A stretch of DNA of 64,000 nucleotides from Myxococcales bacterium UBA1660 (lineage in GTDB: Bacteria > Myxococcota_A > Polyangia > Polyangiales > Houyiibacteriaceae): the NCBI GenBank assembly GCA_002320815.1, contig DCLA01000120.1, positions 3,864 through 67,863 of the forward strand, written 5' to 3'. The translations under genes were made by a program, and so were the position numbers. Positions 40,231-49,037 of the stretch are shown here, piece by piece. Each line of letters starts with the position of its first letter. Position 1 is the first letter of the stretch. Below the pieces are notes generated by a model that was not told the origin of the DNA, searched no databases, and saw only the letters and a program-made list of their open reading frames with translations.

Positions 40231-40596
40231 TCGACTCGGGCAGGGGGCTCGATGCGTGAGCGCGGCTCGGGATATCTGCGGGGCGCGGGGGAGTCAAGCG
40301 AGCACCCCTGAGCATTACGCCTCTTTCGCCCAACCGGTCGTGAGGGGGAAAGGGGGATCGAGAGCGTTGTCCCAGCGCCGACGTCGATGGGCCAACTGCC
40401 TTCGAGCCTGCAGTTCGGGAGCTCCGCCCAAGTGCCCGCTTCCGGTCTTCCGCAACCAGTCCTGGGCCGCGTGGCGACAACTGGAATCGTGCCCGACGCA
40501 CCCTGTCGAGGGTGTTCGCTCCACCTGGCGGGGGTGGTCACGCGAGGCGTCGGATGCGGCCTTGCGAGCGACGGGTCGCAACGCTATCGCCTACCC
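40231..40596. other. Divergent intergenic region
   Basis: 366 bp between the GT4 gene and the WbsX-like gene, with no convincing gene. A small hairpin CACCCT/AGGGTG occurs at 40499-40514. No near-consensus promoter was seen, although two divergent promoters are expected. Open frames here lack ribosome sites. Confidence 0.5.
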
Positions 40597-41826
40597 ATGT
40601 CTTCTTCTGGCCGGCAGGCGCCGGCACGACGCGCGCGCGCTATTGCTTTCTATCTACCCCAGTTTCATCCAATACCGGAGAACGATGAGTGGTGGGGTGC
40701 GGGCTTCACCGAGTGGCGCAACGTCCGCAAGGCGCGGCCCCTATTCGAAGGACATCGACAGCCTCGGGTCCCGGGGGAACTCGGCTACTACGACCTACGG
40801 GACTCCGGGGTGCGCAAAGCGCAGGCCGACCTGGCACGAGCCCACGGGGTCGAGGGGTTCTGTTACTGGCACTATTGGTTCGCAGGACGTCGCCTCCTCG
40901 AGCGCCCGTTCGAGGCGGTCCTTTCGAGCGGGGAACCCGATTTCCCGTTCTGCCTCGCTTGGGCCAATCACAGCTGGACCGCTGCGTGGGTAGGGCGCCC
41001 GTTCGAGATGCTCCAGGAGCAGACCTATCCGGGTCGCGAGGACTATCGGCGACACTTCGAGGCGGTCTTGCCCGCCTTTCGTGACCCTCGGTACCTTCGC
41101 GTCGACGGCAAGCCGCTGTTCATCCTGTTCCGACCCCACCAGATACCCCGAGTGTCGGAGTTCGTCGCGTACTGGCGCACGCTTGCGGCGGAAGCGGGCT
41201 TGGGCGGTTTGCATCTGTTGGGGATCACTCCCCCGGGGCTCAGCGCAGAGTCGATGGCGCTCGACGGCACCATCGAGACGGGGATCGGCCAACTTCTGTC
41301 GTACCAATCGGAGGAGCTCCTACGTCGTCAGTTGTGGCGGTCCCGAGCAACGAAGGTACTCGAACGCCCGGCTCTCGCGAGCATTCACCAACTCCTCGCG
41401 CACCTGCCTCCGATTCGACGCCCCGCGCCTCTTGCGCGTGCTCACGATGCCGTGAGCCGAGAGGCGATGCTTCCGATTCGGGCGTCATATGATGAGCTGA
41501 CGGCCGGGATGGCTGCAACGGGACCTCTGCCCGAGGACCGTCACCCCTGTGTGGCTCCGAACTGGGACAATACGCCGCGGATGGGCCGGTGGGGCGTGGT
41601 CGTCGAGGGGTCGAGTCCAGCTCTCTACGCGAAGCATCTCGAGTCGGCCTTGGAGCGCATCGCCGATCGGCCTGACGAGAGCCGACTCGTGTTCCTCAAG
41701 TCGTGGAACGAGTGGGCCGAGGGCAACTACCTCGAGCCCGACGTTGCTAACGGACGGGCATTTCTCGAGGCGACGAGGGAAGTCCTCGTGGAGCGCGTCG
41801 GCGCGAACGAAGCCGCTGCTCCCTGA
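40597..41826 (+). CDS. WbsX-like glycosyl hydrolase/transferase family protein (GH99-like)
   Basis: A 409-residue cytoplasmic protein. ATG at 40597 was chosen because the conserved family start AIAFYLPQFHPIPEND follows at once; the longer frame upstream has no similarity. The WbsX/GH99-like signatures are WWGAGFTEWRNVRKA, RVPGELGYYDLRDS, EGFCYWHYWFAGRRLLE, FCLAWANHSWTAAW and, near the C-terminus, FLKSWNEWAEGNYLEPD. Proteins of this type occur in O-antigen and rhamnan loci, either alone or fused to glycosyltransferases; their exact chemistry is little known. It is a single plus-strand gene in a minus-strand stretch. An alternating CG run (40630-40640) lies in codons 12-15. Confidence 0.88.
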   Translation: MSSSGRQAPARRARAIAFYLPQFHPIPENDEWWGAGFTEWRNVRKARPLFEGHRQPRVPGELGYYDLRDSGVRKAQADLARAHGVEGFCYWHYWFAGRRLLERPFEAVLSSGEPDFPFCLAWANHSWTAAWVGRPFEMLQEQTYPGREDYRRHFEAVLPAFRDPRYLRVDGKPLFILFRPHQIPRVSEFVAYWRTLAAEAGLGGLHLLGITPPGLSAESMALDGTIETGIGQLLSYQSEELLRRQLWRSRATKVLERPALASIHQLLAHLPPIRRPAPLARAHDAVSREAMLPIRASYDELTAGMAATGPLPEDRHPCVAPNWDNTPRMGRWGVVVEGSSPALYAKHLESALERIADRPDESRLVFLKSWNEWAEGNYLEPDVANGRAFLEATREVLVERVGANEAAAP

Positions 41827-42108
41827 TGAGGTTCGTGGTCCGGACTCTCGTTCCGCTTCTCGCGGCTCTCGGTGGCGATCGGGCCAATCCATGGTCGTAG
41901 GGCCCCCGATGCGGCGAGACGGCGACGCTTCGGCGAGTCGAGGCTCTGGACACCTAGAGCCTCATCCAAGATGCGCGTGAGGTGATCCGGGTCGTGGGTG
42001 CGTGCGCTAGCGCGTCCGCGCACCGAGGAAGTGCCGAGCATTTTCGAGCGGACGTCCACAGGGTGGGGCTCAGGGCGCGGAGCGCTCGCGCGCATCTTGG
42101 AACAGGCT
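41827..42108. other. Convergent intergenic region, no gene seen
   Basis: 282 bp between the convergent WbsX-like and Wzx genes. GC-rich inverted segments around 41875-41915 may end one or both transcripts, but no clean terminator with a T-run was found. Confidence 0.4.
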
Positions 42109-43548
42109 CTAGCTTCGCTCGCGCATCGAGCGAAGCTGTCGCCGAGCGTCGCGGATGAGCGATGGCGCGAAGATCATCAGAGCTGCGAGTAACGTGAAGA
42201 TGCCCGCAATGCTCGATAGCGCGAGCCGCAACCATACAAAGGGTAGGGAGGTGGCGGCATACCGAACGAGCACGACCGCTGCTCCCATCAAAATGGTGCA
42301 GAAGAGCAGACGAGCAGCCGTTCGTGCCCAAGGCCGAATCGCAAAGCCGCTGGCGCGCATCATCCACATCTCCACCGGGTGCTGACACGCGAGTGCCACG
42401 ACGTATGCCCCCGCGATGCCCTCGAGCCCCAAGGGATACAGCAGCGCGAGGGCGATGAAGTAGGCCGTGAGCTGCGCTAGCTGGATCCACAACAGACGTG
42501 ACGGGCGACCTATCGCTCGGAACGCCGAGCCGTTGACATAGCTCGGGCCCAGTAGCACGCCCGCCGCGCAGAGGATTTGGAGCACGGGTACCGCCGCTTC
42601 CCAGCGTTCGGCCCCGAGGAGCAGTGGGACGGCATCTGAGGCCACGAGAGCCAAGCCGACGAATGCGGGAAGGGAGACTGCCGTCGAGAGCTCGAGGGCT
42701 CGATGGTAGGCGGCCTCGAGCGCGTTCCTGTCTGATTGCTGGCGAGAGAACGAGCTCAGAATCACCGCGTCGGCCGACTTGTGAAGAATGTTCGAGCACA
42801 GCTGCATGATCCGTCGGGCGACGGAGTACAGTCCGAGTTCACTAGTCCCCAGAATGGCTGCGATGATGAATGCGTCGACGCGGGAACCCACGATGCGGAC
42901 CAGGTTCGCACCCGTGATCCCCACTCCGTACCGGAACTGCTCGACGGCGATGGCTCTCGTCCATCGGAACTGGGGAACCCACGAACTCGCTACCCAGAGC
43001 GCAGCGGTACTCACGGTCTGCGCCACCAGGAGCTGCGTGACGAGTGCATAGTACCCCCAACCGGCGAACGCGGCGCCAATGCCCGCAGCACCACCGAGCA
43101 CGGCGGCGACGCTTTGACGTATGGCGAGGGCCCTGAAGTCGAAGCTGCGAGTCAGAAGCGCAGTTTGAACCTGCGATAGTGCGGCGAGCGGAAGGACCAG
43201 CGCCATAGCGCGAACCACTCCGGTGAGAGCGGGAGCGTCGAACGCCGAGGCCAGGAGCGGAGCCGCCGTGACCAGACCAGCGCACAATAGCGATGCGGCT
43301 CCCACACTGGTCCAAAAGGCCGTGTTCTTATGGTCGTCAGTGAGCTCTTCCTTGTGGACCAGGTAGCTCACGGCGCCCTGGTCCACCCACATCACGACCA
43401 CGTCGAGGATCGCCTGGCCGAGGGCAACGAGGCCGAAGGCCTCGGCCCCGAGAAGACGCCCCAGGACCGCGAAGACCGCGAAGGATAGTAGCCGACTCAA
43501 GGCGTTCTGGGAGAGCGACCACGCGAGTCCCTTGGCGACTTTCGACAT
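42109..43548 (-). CDS. Wzx-type flippase (lipopolysaccharide/polysaccharide translocase)
   Basis: A 479-residue MOP-superfamily transporter with about 14 helices. It starts MSKVAKGLAWSLSQNALSR, a typical Wzx opening, and continues with GRLLGAEAFGLVALGQA, DQGAVSYLVHKEELTDD, YGVGITGANLVRIVGSRVD, LGTSELGLYSVARRIMQL and YVNGSAFRAIGRPSRLLW, all matching the polysaccharide biosynthesis family (PST-2 type). It flips the undecaprenyl-linked repeat unit to the periplasm for Wzy. The C-terminus is basic (RDARRQLRSMRERS). It is 6 nt downstream of the hexapeptide acyltransferase gene and ends the minus-strand operon that begins near 46418 or further up. It is the only flippase in the window. Confidence 0.93.
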   Translation of the reverse strand: MSKVAKGLAWSLSQNALSRLLSFAVFAVLGRLLGAEAFGLVALGQAILDVVVMWVDQGAVSYLVHKEELTDDHKNTAFWTSVGAASLLCAGLVTAAPLLASAFDAPALTGVVRAMALVLPLAALSQVQTALLTRSFDFRALAIRQSVAAVLGGAAGIGAAFAGWGYYALVTQLLVAQTVSTAALWVASSWVPQFRWTRAIAVEQFRYGVGITGANLVRIVGSRVDAFIIAAILGTSELGLYSVARRIMQLCSNILHKSADAVILSSFSRQQSDRNALEAAYHRALELSTAVSLPAFVGLALVASDAVPLLLGAERWEAAVPVLQILCAAGVLLGPSYVNGSAFRAIGRPSRLLWIQLAQLTAYFIALALLYPLGLEGIAGAYVVALACQHPVEMWMMRASGFAIRPWARTAARLLFCTILMGAAVVLVRYAATSLPFVWLRLALSSIAGIFTLLAALMIFAPSLIRDARRQLRSMRERS

Positions 43549-43554
43549 ACGAGT

Positions 43555-44229
43555 TCAGAGGCGTCGGCGGTCCCAGCGGACTCCCTGGCGTACGATGCGT
43601 GCGGGGACTCCTGCTGCGACCGAGTGCTCGGGGACGGCGCGGGTGAGCACCGATCGGCTCGCGATGACGGAGTCGTTCCCGATCACGGTGCCCTTCATCA
43701 CCATCGCGTGCGCGCCGACCCACACGCGATCACCGATGACGACGTCGGCATCGGGGTTGAGTCGTTCCCCCGTATCCAGCGAGAGAACCGAGTGCGAATC
43801 CGTGTTCCGCACATCGACCTCGTACGCCAACATGCAGTCGTCGCCGATCGATAGGCTCGCGCCCCCGGCGACTTCCAGCCGGACGGATTCGATCGTGGTA
43901 CCGCGACCTACGGACAGCCGGCCCTCGTCGTCGTTGACCACGATCTTCGCGCCGAGCGAGACCTTCACGGCATCGCCGAAGACGACCTCGTTGTTGGATC
44001 CCTCGACTTGGATGAAGGCTCCGCGGAGGTAGCAGGAGGCTGGGATCCGGATTCGGTTCCTGTCTCCATTCACGCGGATGCGGAGACCCGGGACTCGCGC
44101 GCCGTCGAAGGTGACGAGATTCTCCGAGCCACGGATCCGCACGTCGGCCAGAGCGCGTTCGACCGAGACCCGAGCACGCCAGAGGGCCTCTTTCGTTCGA
44201 CCCAGAGCGTTCTTGGGCGGCGACGGCAC
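43555..44229 (-). CDS. Left-handed beta-helix (hexapeptide) acyltransferase
   Basis: A 224-residue acyltransferase. Hexapeptide-like rungs run from about 45 to 195 (LVTFDGARVPGLRIRV, NNEVVFGDAVKVSLGAK, LSIGDDCMLAYEVDV). The catalytic region is RNTDSHSVLSL, and the end is the family signature VIGDRVWVGAHAMVMKG followed by VIGNDSVIASRSVLTRA and VAAGVPARIVR. This is the maltose/serine O-acetyltransferase-like class. It lies 3 nt after the 2-epimerase, inside the nonulosonic acid operon, so O- or N-acetylation of the sialic-type sugar (NeuO/NeuD-like) is the best guess. Acetylation of another sugar is equally possible. Confidence 0.88.
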   Translation of the reverse strand: MPSPPKNALGRTKEALWRARVSVERALADVRIRGSENLVTFDGARVPGLRIRVNGDRNRIRIPASCYLRGAFIQVEGSNNEVVFGDAVKVSLGAKIVVNDDEGRLSVGRGTTIESVRLEVAGGASLSIGDDCMLAYEVDVRNTDSHSVLSLDTGERLNPDADVVIGDRVWVGAHAMVMKGTVIGNDSVIASRSVLTRAVPEHSVAAGVPARIVRQGVRWDRRRL

Positions 44230-44232
44230 CGG

Positions 44233-45390
44233 TCAGTACGCCAGGCGCTTGTCGCTGGTGAGCTGGGCGGAGACGAGGGTCTCCGCGATCTTCACTCCGG
44301 CGTCGCCGCTTCCGTAAAGCGCGTCCCGCGCGGGGCGGTCGGAGGCGAGCTGCTTCCGGATGGCGGCCTCGATGGCGTCTGCTTCGTAGGGTACATCGAC
44401 CACGTTGGGACCCCGGTCTCTGCCGGCCTGGCGACTACCGATGTTGACCGTCGGGACTCCCAGGAACGAGCACTCGCGGATCCCCACGCTGGAGTTGCCT
44501 ACGAGACAACTGGAGTTGTGGAGAAGCCGTAGGAAGTCGTGCGGCTCCATGTTCTTGAAGAAATGGATGGGGACGTCCGTATGGCGCTCGCGGTAGGAGC
44601 GCAGCCCTCGCGACGTTCCATCGGAACCGGCATCGGGGTTGGGCCAGAACCAGAGGGTGGGTCGGCCCAGGGCGGTGACTGCCTTCAGCGTCTCCTCCAC
44701 ATGCTGTCGGGCGTGGTCGAACTCGGTGGTGACCGGGTGCTGCATGACGACTAGGTACCCGGCATCGAGGTCCAGCCGAGCGCCGACACCGCCGTACTTG
44801 CGGATCGGGTCGAAGTCGAGATCGGGGGACTCCAGAATGTCCGCGGCGAGGTCCACGGAAGGGCAGCCAGTCACGTGGACCGTCGCGGGACGCTCACCCA
44901 TGCGCACCACGCGATCCGCCGCGGGTCGGGACGACACCAGATGAAGGTCGGCGAGCTTGGTGATCGCGTGCCGGACCTTCTCATCGATCGAGCCGGTGAC
45001 TTCGCCTCCCTGCACGTGAGCCAGGGGGATGTTCTGATATGAAGCGGCGACTGCCGTGGCTAGAGTCTCGTGTCGGTCGGCGATCGTGACCACGACGTCC
45101 GGACGGAGATTGTCGAAGATGGTGGCCAACTCCATGATGCCGATAGCCGTCGTCTTGGCCATGGTGACCGGCGTCTCGCCCTCCAGCTGCATGTGGACCC
45201 GGTTGGCGATTTCGAAGCCGTCGCTCTCGATGCGGTCGACCACGGACCCGTAGCGGTCGAGGAGAGCCGAAGCGGCGACGATGAGGTGCAACTCGGCGTC
45301 CGGATGCTCTCGGAGGGCACGAAGCGCCGTCTTGATGCGCGAGTAGCTCGGACGGGCCGTGACGACGACGGCGATCTTCCGCTTGGTCAC
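44233..45390 (-). CDS. neuC: UDP-HexNAc 2-epimerase, hydrolysing (NeuC/LegG family)
   Basis: A 385-residue enzyme that converts UDP-GlcNAc (or the UDP-diacetyl-bacillosamine analogue) to free ManNAc-type sugar and UDP, the first committed step to nonulosonic acids. Motifs: KIAVVVTARPSYSRIK, VVTIADRHETLATAVA, PLAHVQGGEVTGSIDE, YLVVMQHPVTTEFD, and LVGNSSVGIRECSFLG followed by VPTVNIGSRQAGRDRG. The length fits NeuC. Its start codon overlaps the synthase stop by 4 nt (GTGA), so neuB and neuC are made together. It does not look like WecB, which lacks the hydrolytic context and would sit with other genes. NeuC and LegG cannot be separated from sequence by eye. Confidence 0.92.
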   Translation of the reverse strand: MTKRKIAVVVTARPSYSRIKTALRALREHPDAELHLIVAASALLDRYGSVVDRIESDGFEIANRVHMQLEGETPVTMAKTTAIGIMELATIFDNLRPDVVVTIADRHETLATAVAASYQNIPLAHVQGGEVTGSIDEKVRHAITKLADLHLVSSRPAADRVVRMGERPATVHVTGCPSVDLAADILESPDLDFDPIRKYGGVGARLDLDAGYLVVMQHPVTTEFDHARQHVEETLKAVTALGRPTLWFWPNPDAGSDGTSRGLRSYRERHTDVPIHFFKNMEPHDFLRLLHNSSCLVGNSSVGIRECSFLGVPTVNIGSRQAGRDRGPNVVDVPYEADAIEAAIRKQLASDRPARDALYGSGDAGVKIAETLVSAQLTSDKRLAY

Positions 45391-46418
45391 GACTCCACCC
45401 GTTCGGTGATCTGCTCACCGGTCTCGAACGATCGGACAGCAGCGGTTCCGATGAGTTGCCGCCACCGGGCCGCAGGAACACCCGTTCCGGGCTTCCGATA
45501 GTCGAGGTCGGCTTCGGTGAGCTCCTGACCCTCGGGGATGTCGCGAGCCGCGACGATGCTCTTGGTGAACAGGGATCGCATCTCGTGCATGCTCTCGGCG
45601 ACCTGGTCCTTGTCCAGGGGATGGTTGTGCGCGGTGTAGAGAAGCTGCGCGCCGTCGACCAGCTGTCGCAGCTCGGGAAAGGTGATGCTGGCGGGAACGT
45701 CCGGGCCGAAGGCATCTCGGCTCATCGTGACATGCACCTCCAGGACGTCGGCGCCCAGCGCGACCGCCCCGAGGCCCGGGACGATGGACCCCGAATGGTC
45801 CGAGAGACCGACCGCGCTCCCGTACCGTTCTTCGAGCTCCCCGAGCAGATTCAATCCCAGCCGTTCGGGGGGGCATGGGTATGCCGAGGTGCATTGAAAG
45901 AAGGTCAAAGGCACGTCGAAGCGCTGCGCGAGAGCGTGGACCGCGTCGAGCTCGGCCCATGGGCTCATCCCGGTCGAGCAGAGGATGGGCTTGCCCGTGG
46001 CCATCATCTTCTCGAGGAGCGGGTGGTTGCTGACCTCTCCAGAAGCGACCTTCCAAGCCCGCATCTCCAGCCGCTCCAGGAGCTCGAAGGCCTCGAAGGA
46101 GAAGGCGGAGCTCAAGAAGATGAGCCCGCACCGATCCGCGTGCTCCTTCAGCCCGGACCACTGCTCCTTCGTGAACTCCATCCGCTGCCAGTACTCGTAG
46201 CGCGTCTCGTCCTGGGGCGAGAACTTGATACGCCAGGGCTCATCCGGCGTGCTCTCGGCAGCCGCGATGTGGGTCTGGAACTTGACCGCGTGGGCGCCCG
46301 CTTTCGCGATGGCGTCGATGTACGCGTGGGCGGTGCCTAGGCTGCCATCGTGAGCTTGGCCCACCTCGGCAATGATCAGGCAGCCGGCCTCGCCGAGGCC
46401 GACGTCGTGTATGGTCAT
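45387..46418 (-). CDS. neuB: Nonulosonic acid synthase (NeuB/LegI family)
   Basis: A 343-residue TIM-barrel enzyme condensing phosphoenolpyruvate with a ManNAc-type sugar. It has IIAEVGQAHDGSLGTAHAYI, GAHAVKFQTHIA, GLIFLSSAFSFEAFELL, WKVASGEVSNHPLLEKM, ILCSTGMSPWAELD, CTSAYPCPPERLGLNLL, VGLSDHSGSIVPGL and ADVLEVHVTM. The C-terminal SAF (antifreeze-like) domain spans about 280-343 (SIVAARDIPEGQELTEADL followed by DYRKPGTGVPA). All catalytic landmarks are present and the length is normal. It overlaps the 2-epimerase by 4 nt. The gap to the Ugd gene is 77 bp, so it may start a new transcript. Whether the product is Neu5Ac, legionaminic or related is open. Confidence 0.95.
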   Translation of the reverse strand: MTIHDVGLGEAGCLIIAEVGQAHDGSLGTAHAYIDAIAKAGAHAVKFQTHIAAAESTPDEPWRIKFSPQDETRYEYWQRMEFTKEQWSGLKEHADRCGLIFLSSAFSFEAFELLERLEMRAWKVASGEVSNHPLLEKMMATGKPILCSTGMSPWAELDAVHALAQRFDVPLTFFQCTSAYPCPPERLGLNLLGELEERYGSAVGLSDHSGSIVPGLGAVALGADVLEVHVTMSRDAFGPDVPASITFPELRQLVDGAQLLYTAHNHPLDKDQVAESMHEMRSLFTKSIVAARDIPEGQELTEADLDYRKPGTGVPAARWRQLIGTAAVRSFETGEQITERVES

Positions 46419-46495
46419 CTCGGAACTTCTTCCGTGGGTCGGGGAAACGGTGGTTGGATGCCCCCGTGAGTTGCATCGGGGGCACTGGCGTTCAG

Positions 46496-47806
46496 TCAGC
46501 TTCCGTGGACGCCGATCCCATCGTAGTGGAATCCCTGCCCCCGCAGGCCGTAAGTCGACCAGATGTTCCGTCCGTCGAGAAGGAGGGTGCCGCGCATCTG
46601 CTCCTTGAGGCGACCGAAGTCGGGGTTCTGGTACTCACGCCACTCGGTCAGGAGGCACAGCGCGTCGGCGCCTTCGGCCGCACCGTATGCGGTCGCGGCG
46701 TACTCGACCCTGTCGCCGTAGCGAGCTCGCGCGTTGTCCAGCGCTTCGGGGTCGTGAAGAATGACTTCGGCGCCGTCGGCGAGCAGGGCGTCGACGAGCG
46801 TGAGGGACGCCGAGTCTCGGATATCGTCCGTCCGAGGCTTGAACGCCACTCCCCATACGGCGATACGTTTGCCGCGCAGGTCGTCGGCGAAGTGAGCGCG
46901 GATTTTGCGGAGGAGCACCCCCTTCTGCCGCGCGTTCACGCGGTCGGTCGTTGCGACGAGCTCGAGCTCGAGGCCCGCTTCGCGAGCCGTGTGGACGAGC
47001 GCCTTGACGTCCTTGGGGAAGCAGCTGCCCCCGTAGCCAGGCCCGGCATACAGGAACTTCGGGCCGATCCGCGAATCACTGCCCACGCCGTGCCGTACCG
47101 AGTGCACGTCGGCGCCGACTTTCTCGCACAGCTGCGAGATCTCGTTCATGAACGAGATGCGCATGGCCAGCATCGTGTTCGCCACGTACTTGGTCAGCTC
47201 GGCGCTCGCGGGGTCCATCCAGACCATGCGGTTTCGGTCGAGACAAACGGGGTGATAGAGCCGAGACATCACGCCCCTGGCGAACTCGTCGTCGGAATCG
47301 CAGCCGATGACCACCCGATCGGGGCGGAGGAAGTCGTTGACCGCTTCACCTTCTTTGAGGAACTCCGGATTCGACACGACGTGGATGGGGTGGGGGGCGT
47401 CGGCAACGATGCGCCGCACCCGCCGGTTCGTGCCGACGGGGACGGTGCTCTTGAGGACGAGCACCATCTCCCGCTCGGCATGCTCGGCGACACTGCGAGC
47501 GACGGCGTCGACCGCGGACAAGTCCGCGCCGCCGTCGGCCCGTGGCGGCGTGCCGACGGCGACGAAGACGACCTCCGCGTCGCGGATTGCCGCGGCGACA
47601 TCGGACGTGAAGGAGAGCCGTCCGGCAGCGACGGAGCGCTCGACGACTTCTTCGAGCCCGGGCTCGAAGATGGGGATCTTCCCGCCCTCCAGCATCTGAA
47701 TCTTGCTCTCGTCCTTGTCCGCGCACACGACGGTCTGTCCCGTCTCGGCGAAGCAGGCGCCGCTCACCAGGCCTACGTACCCGGTTCCCACCATACAAAG
47801 CGTCAT
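46496..47806 (-). CDS. ugd: UDP-glucose 6-dehydrogenase
   Basis: A 436-residue NAD-dependent enzyme making UDP-glucuronate, the precursor of UDP-xylose and UDP-galacturonate. Landmarks: CMVGTGYVGLVSGACFAETG, PIFEPGLEEVVERS, VAVGTPPRADGGADLS, KSTVPVGTNRRV, SNPEFLKEGEAVNDF, the active-site GPGYGGSCFPKDVKAL with the catalytic Cys, VWGVAFKPRTDDIRDS, and the C-terminal LLDGRNIW. This is the third 6-dehydrogenase of the locus and the only one of the glucose type. It supplies the UDP-xylose synthase at 49034 and the epimerase at 19579. The C-terminal tail is Gly-rich (HYDGIGVHGS). Confidence 0.96.
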   Translation of the reverse strand: MTLCMVGTGYVGLVSGACFAETGQTVVCADKDESKIQMLEGGKIPIFEPGLEEVVERSVAAGRLSFTSDVAAAIRDAEVVFVAVGTPPRADGGADLSAVDAVARSVAEHAEREMVLVLKSTVPVGTNRRVRRIVADAPHPIHVVSNPEFLKEGEAVNDFLRPDRVVIGCDSDDEFARGVMSRLYHPVCLDRNRMVWMDPASAELTKYVANTMLAMRISFMNEISQLCEKVGADVHSVRHGVGSDSRIGPKFLYAGPGYGGSCFPKDVKALVHTAREAGLELELVATTDRVNARQKGVLLRKIRAHFADDLRGKRIAVWGVAFKPRTDDIRDSASLTLVDALLADGAEVILHDPEALDNARARYGDRVEYAATAYGAAEGADALCLLTEWREYQNPDFGRLKEQMRGTLLLDGRNIWSTYGLRGQGFHYDGIGVHGS

Positions 47807-47912
47807 GGGCCCGTTCTTCCTCCCATCGAGGCTGCGGTCAAGGAGATCGGACTCCCGGATTCACGAGGGCGCCTTGGCGCCTGCCGCGCTCGTCCCGGTG
47901 TCGTCCTATCGC

Positions 47913-49037
47913 TCACCGGGAACCCGAGCCGGTGGGGTAGGCGCGCTTCATTCGGAGGAAGGGGCGCTCGAGGAGATAGTAAGACGCCCCGGCCAACGCA
48001 AAGGCGGCGAGCAAATAGAACGGGAACCCCAACGAGTGGGTCCAGCCGGCACGTTGCCATAGGATCCCGAGCGGATAATGGAGGACGTAAGTGCCGTACG
48101 AGACCTTGCCCATCCACACGAGCACCGGCCTACCAAGAGCACGCGCGGTCGGCTGATGGAGCACGCAGGTAACCACCGCCGCGATGAACACGAGATTCAG
48201 GCCCGTATTGCCCAGTGGGGTCGAGCTCACGTGATACAGCCCGGCGTCGAGCGGGCCCAGAGGTTCGAAGTGGGCGCTGGCCGGAGCGGTGTTGACGAGT
48301 GCCGCGACGACCAATGCGCTCCCGACCACCAGCGCCATTCCCCAAGTCCATCGAAGAGCGTGAGGTATCTGCCGAATCGGGATACAGGCGAGCAGGGCCC
48401 CCCCCGTGAGGGCGTCGAAGTGTCTGGTGGGGAGCCATTGCGCAGCTACTGGGTCGATGTCGACCGCGTCCACGAGCAACACGTGAGAGACCGGGAGCAG
48501 GACGGTGGCAACGGCTGCTGCCGCTCCTACCCGGCGCACTCCGCCGGTCCTCGCCATCAGCCAGACCACCGGTGGCCAAACGATGTAGAACTGCTCTTCG
48601 GTGGCAAGCGACCACAGGTGAGCGAAGAATGCGCTGGCGCGCCATTGCGGGTCCAGAGGCGCAAAGTTCGCCGTGTACGAAACGAGGTACGGCCAGTTGC
48701 CAGCCATTCCCTCGGGCTTGTGAAGGAGTAGGTAGGTCACACCCAGCACAGCGATGTACGAGTAGTAAAGAGGAAAGATCCTCATGGCGCGGCGCTGGTA
48801 GAATACCCGAGCGAAGGTGGGGAAAGGGGAGCTCGTGGTGCTCAGAAGAATTAGCGTGATGAGGTAGCCCGAGAGGACGAAGAACGCTTTGACACCGAGG
48901 TACCCCAGCGGGACGAGGAAGAAATGATCGAGCAGGACTAGGCAGACCGCGATGGCACGAAAGCCATCTAGTGCGGGCTGGTACGGAATCTTCCTATCGG
49001 GCTCGGGGCCGCTCGATGTCTCGAGCTCTTCGCTCAC
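47913..49037 (-). CDS. Acyltransferase 3 family membrane protein
   Basis: A 374-residue integral membrane acyltransferase with about ten helices. The start is GTG at 49037, overlapping the stop of the UDP-xylose synthase gene (GTGA); the longer frame runs antisense through nothing conserved. Motifs of the family: PALDGFRAIAVCLVLLDHFF (with the catalytic-type His), LGYLGVKAFFVLSGYLI, RAMRIFPLYYSYIAVLG, HLWSLATEEQFYIVWP and KVSYGTYVLHYPLGILW. It transfers acyl groups (commonly acetyl) to sugars of the exported polymer at the inner membrane. It sits between Ugd and the xylose synthase, so it belongs to the polysaccharide pathway. Acceptor and acyl group are unknown. Confidence 0.92.
   Translation of the reverse strand: MSEELETSSGPEPDRKIPYQPALDGFRAIAVCLVLLDHFFLVPLGYLGVKAFFVLSGYLITLILLSTTSSPFPTFARVFYQRRAMRIFPLYYSYIAVLGVTYLLLHKPEGMAGNWPYLVSYTANFAPLDPQWRASAFFAHLWSLATEEQFYIVWPPVVWLMARTGGVRRVGAAAAVATVLLPVSHVLLVDAVDIDPVAAQWLPTRHFDALTGGALLACIPIRQIPHALRWTWGMALVVGSALVVAALVNTAPASAHFEPLGPLDAGLYHVSSTPLGNTGLNLVFIAAVVTCVLHQPTARALGRPVLVWMGKVSYGTYVLHYPLGILWQRAGWTHSLGFPFYLLAAFALAGASYYLLERPFLRMKRAYPTGSGSR

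Noticed and set aside
40630..40640. Alternating CG run in the WbsX-like gene as a phase-variation site
   Set aside because: Short alternating GC stretches recur in this G+C-rich DNA, as near 58067, so this one is not distinctive.
41727..42095. Minus-strand 122-codon frame in the convergent gap
   Set aside because: Considered as a gene remnant; its end is antisense to the WbsX gene and no similarity is apparent.
46454..48172. 572-codon plus-strand frame across ugd
   Set aside because: Shadow of ugd and its neighbour; no motif.
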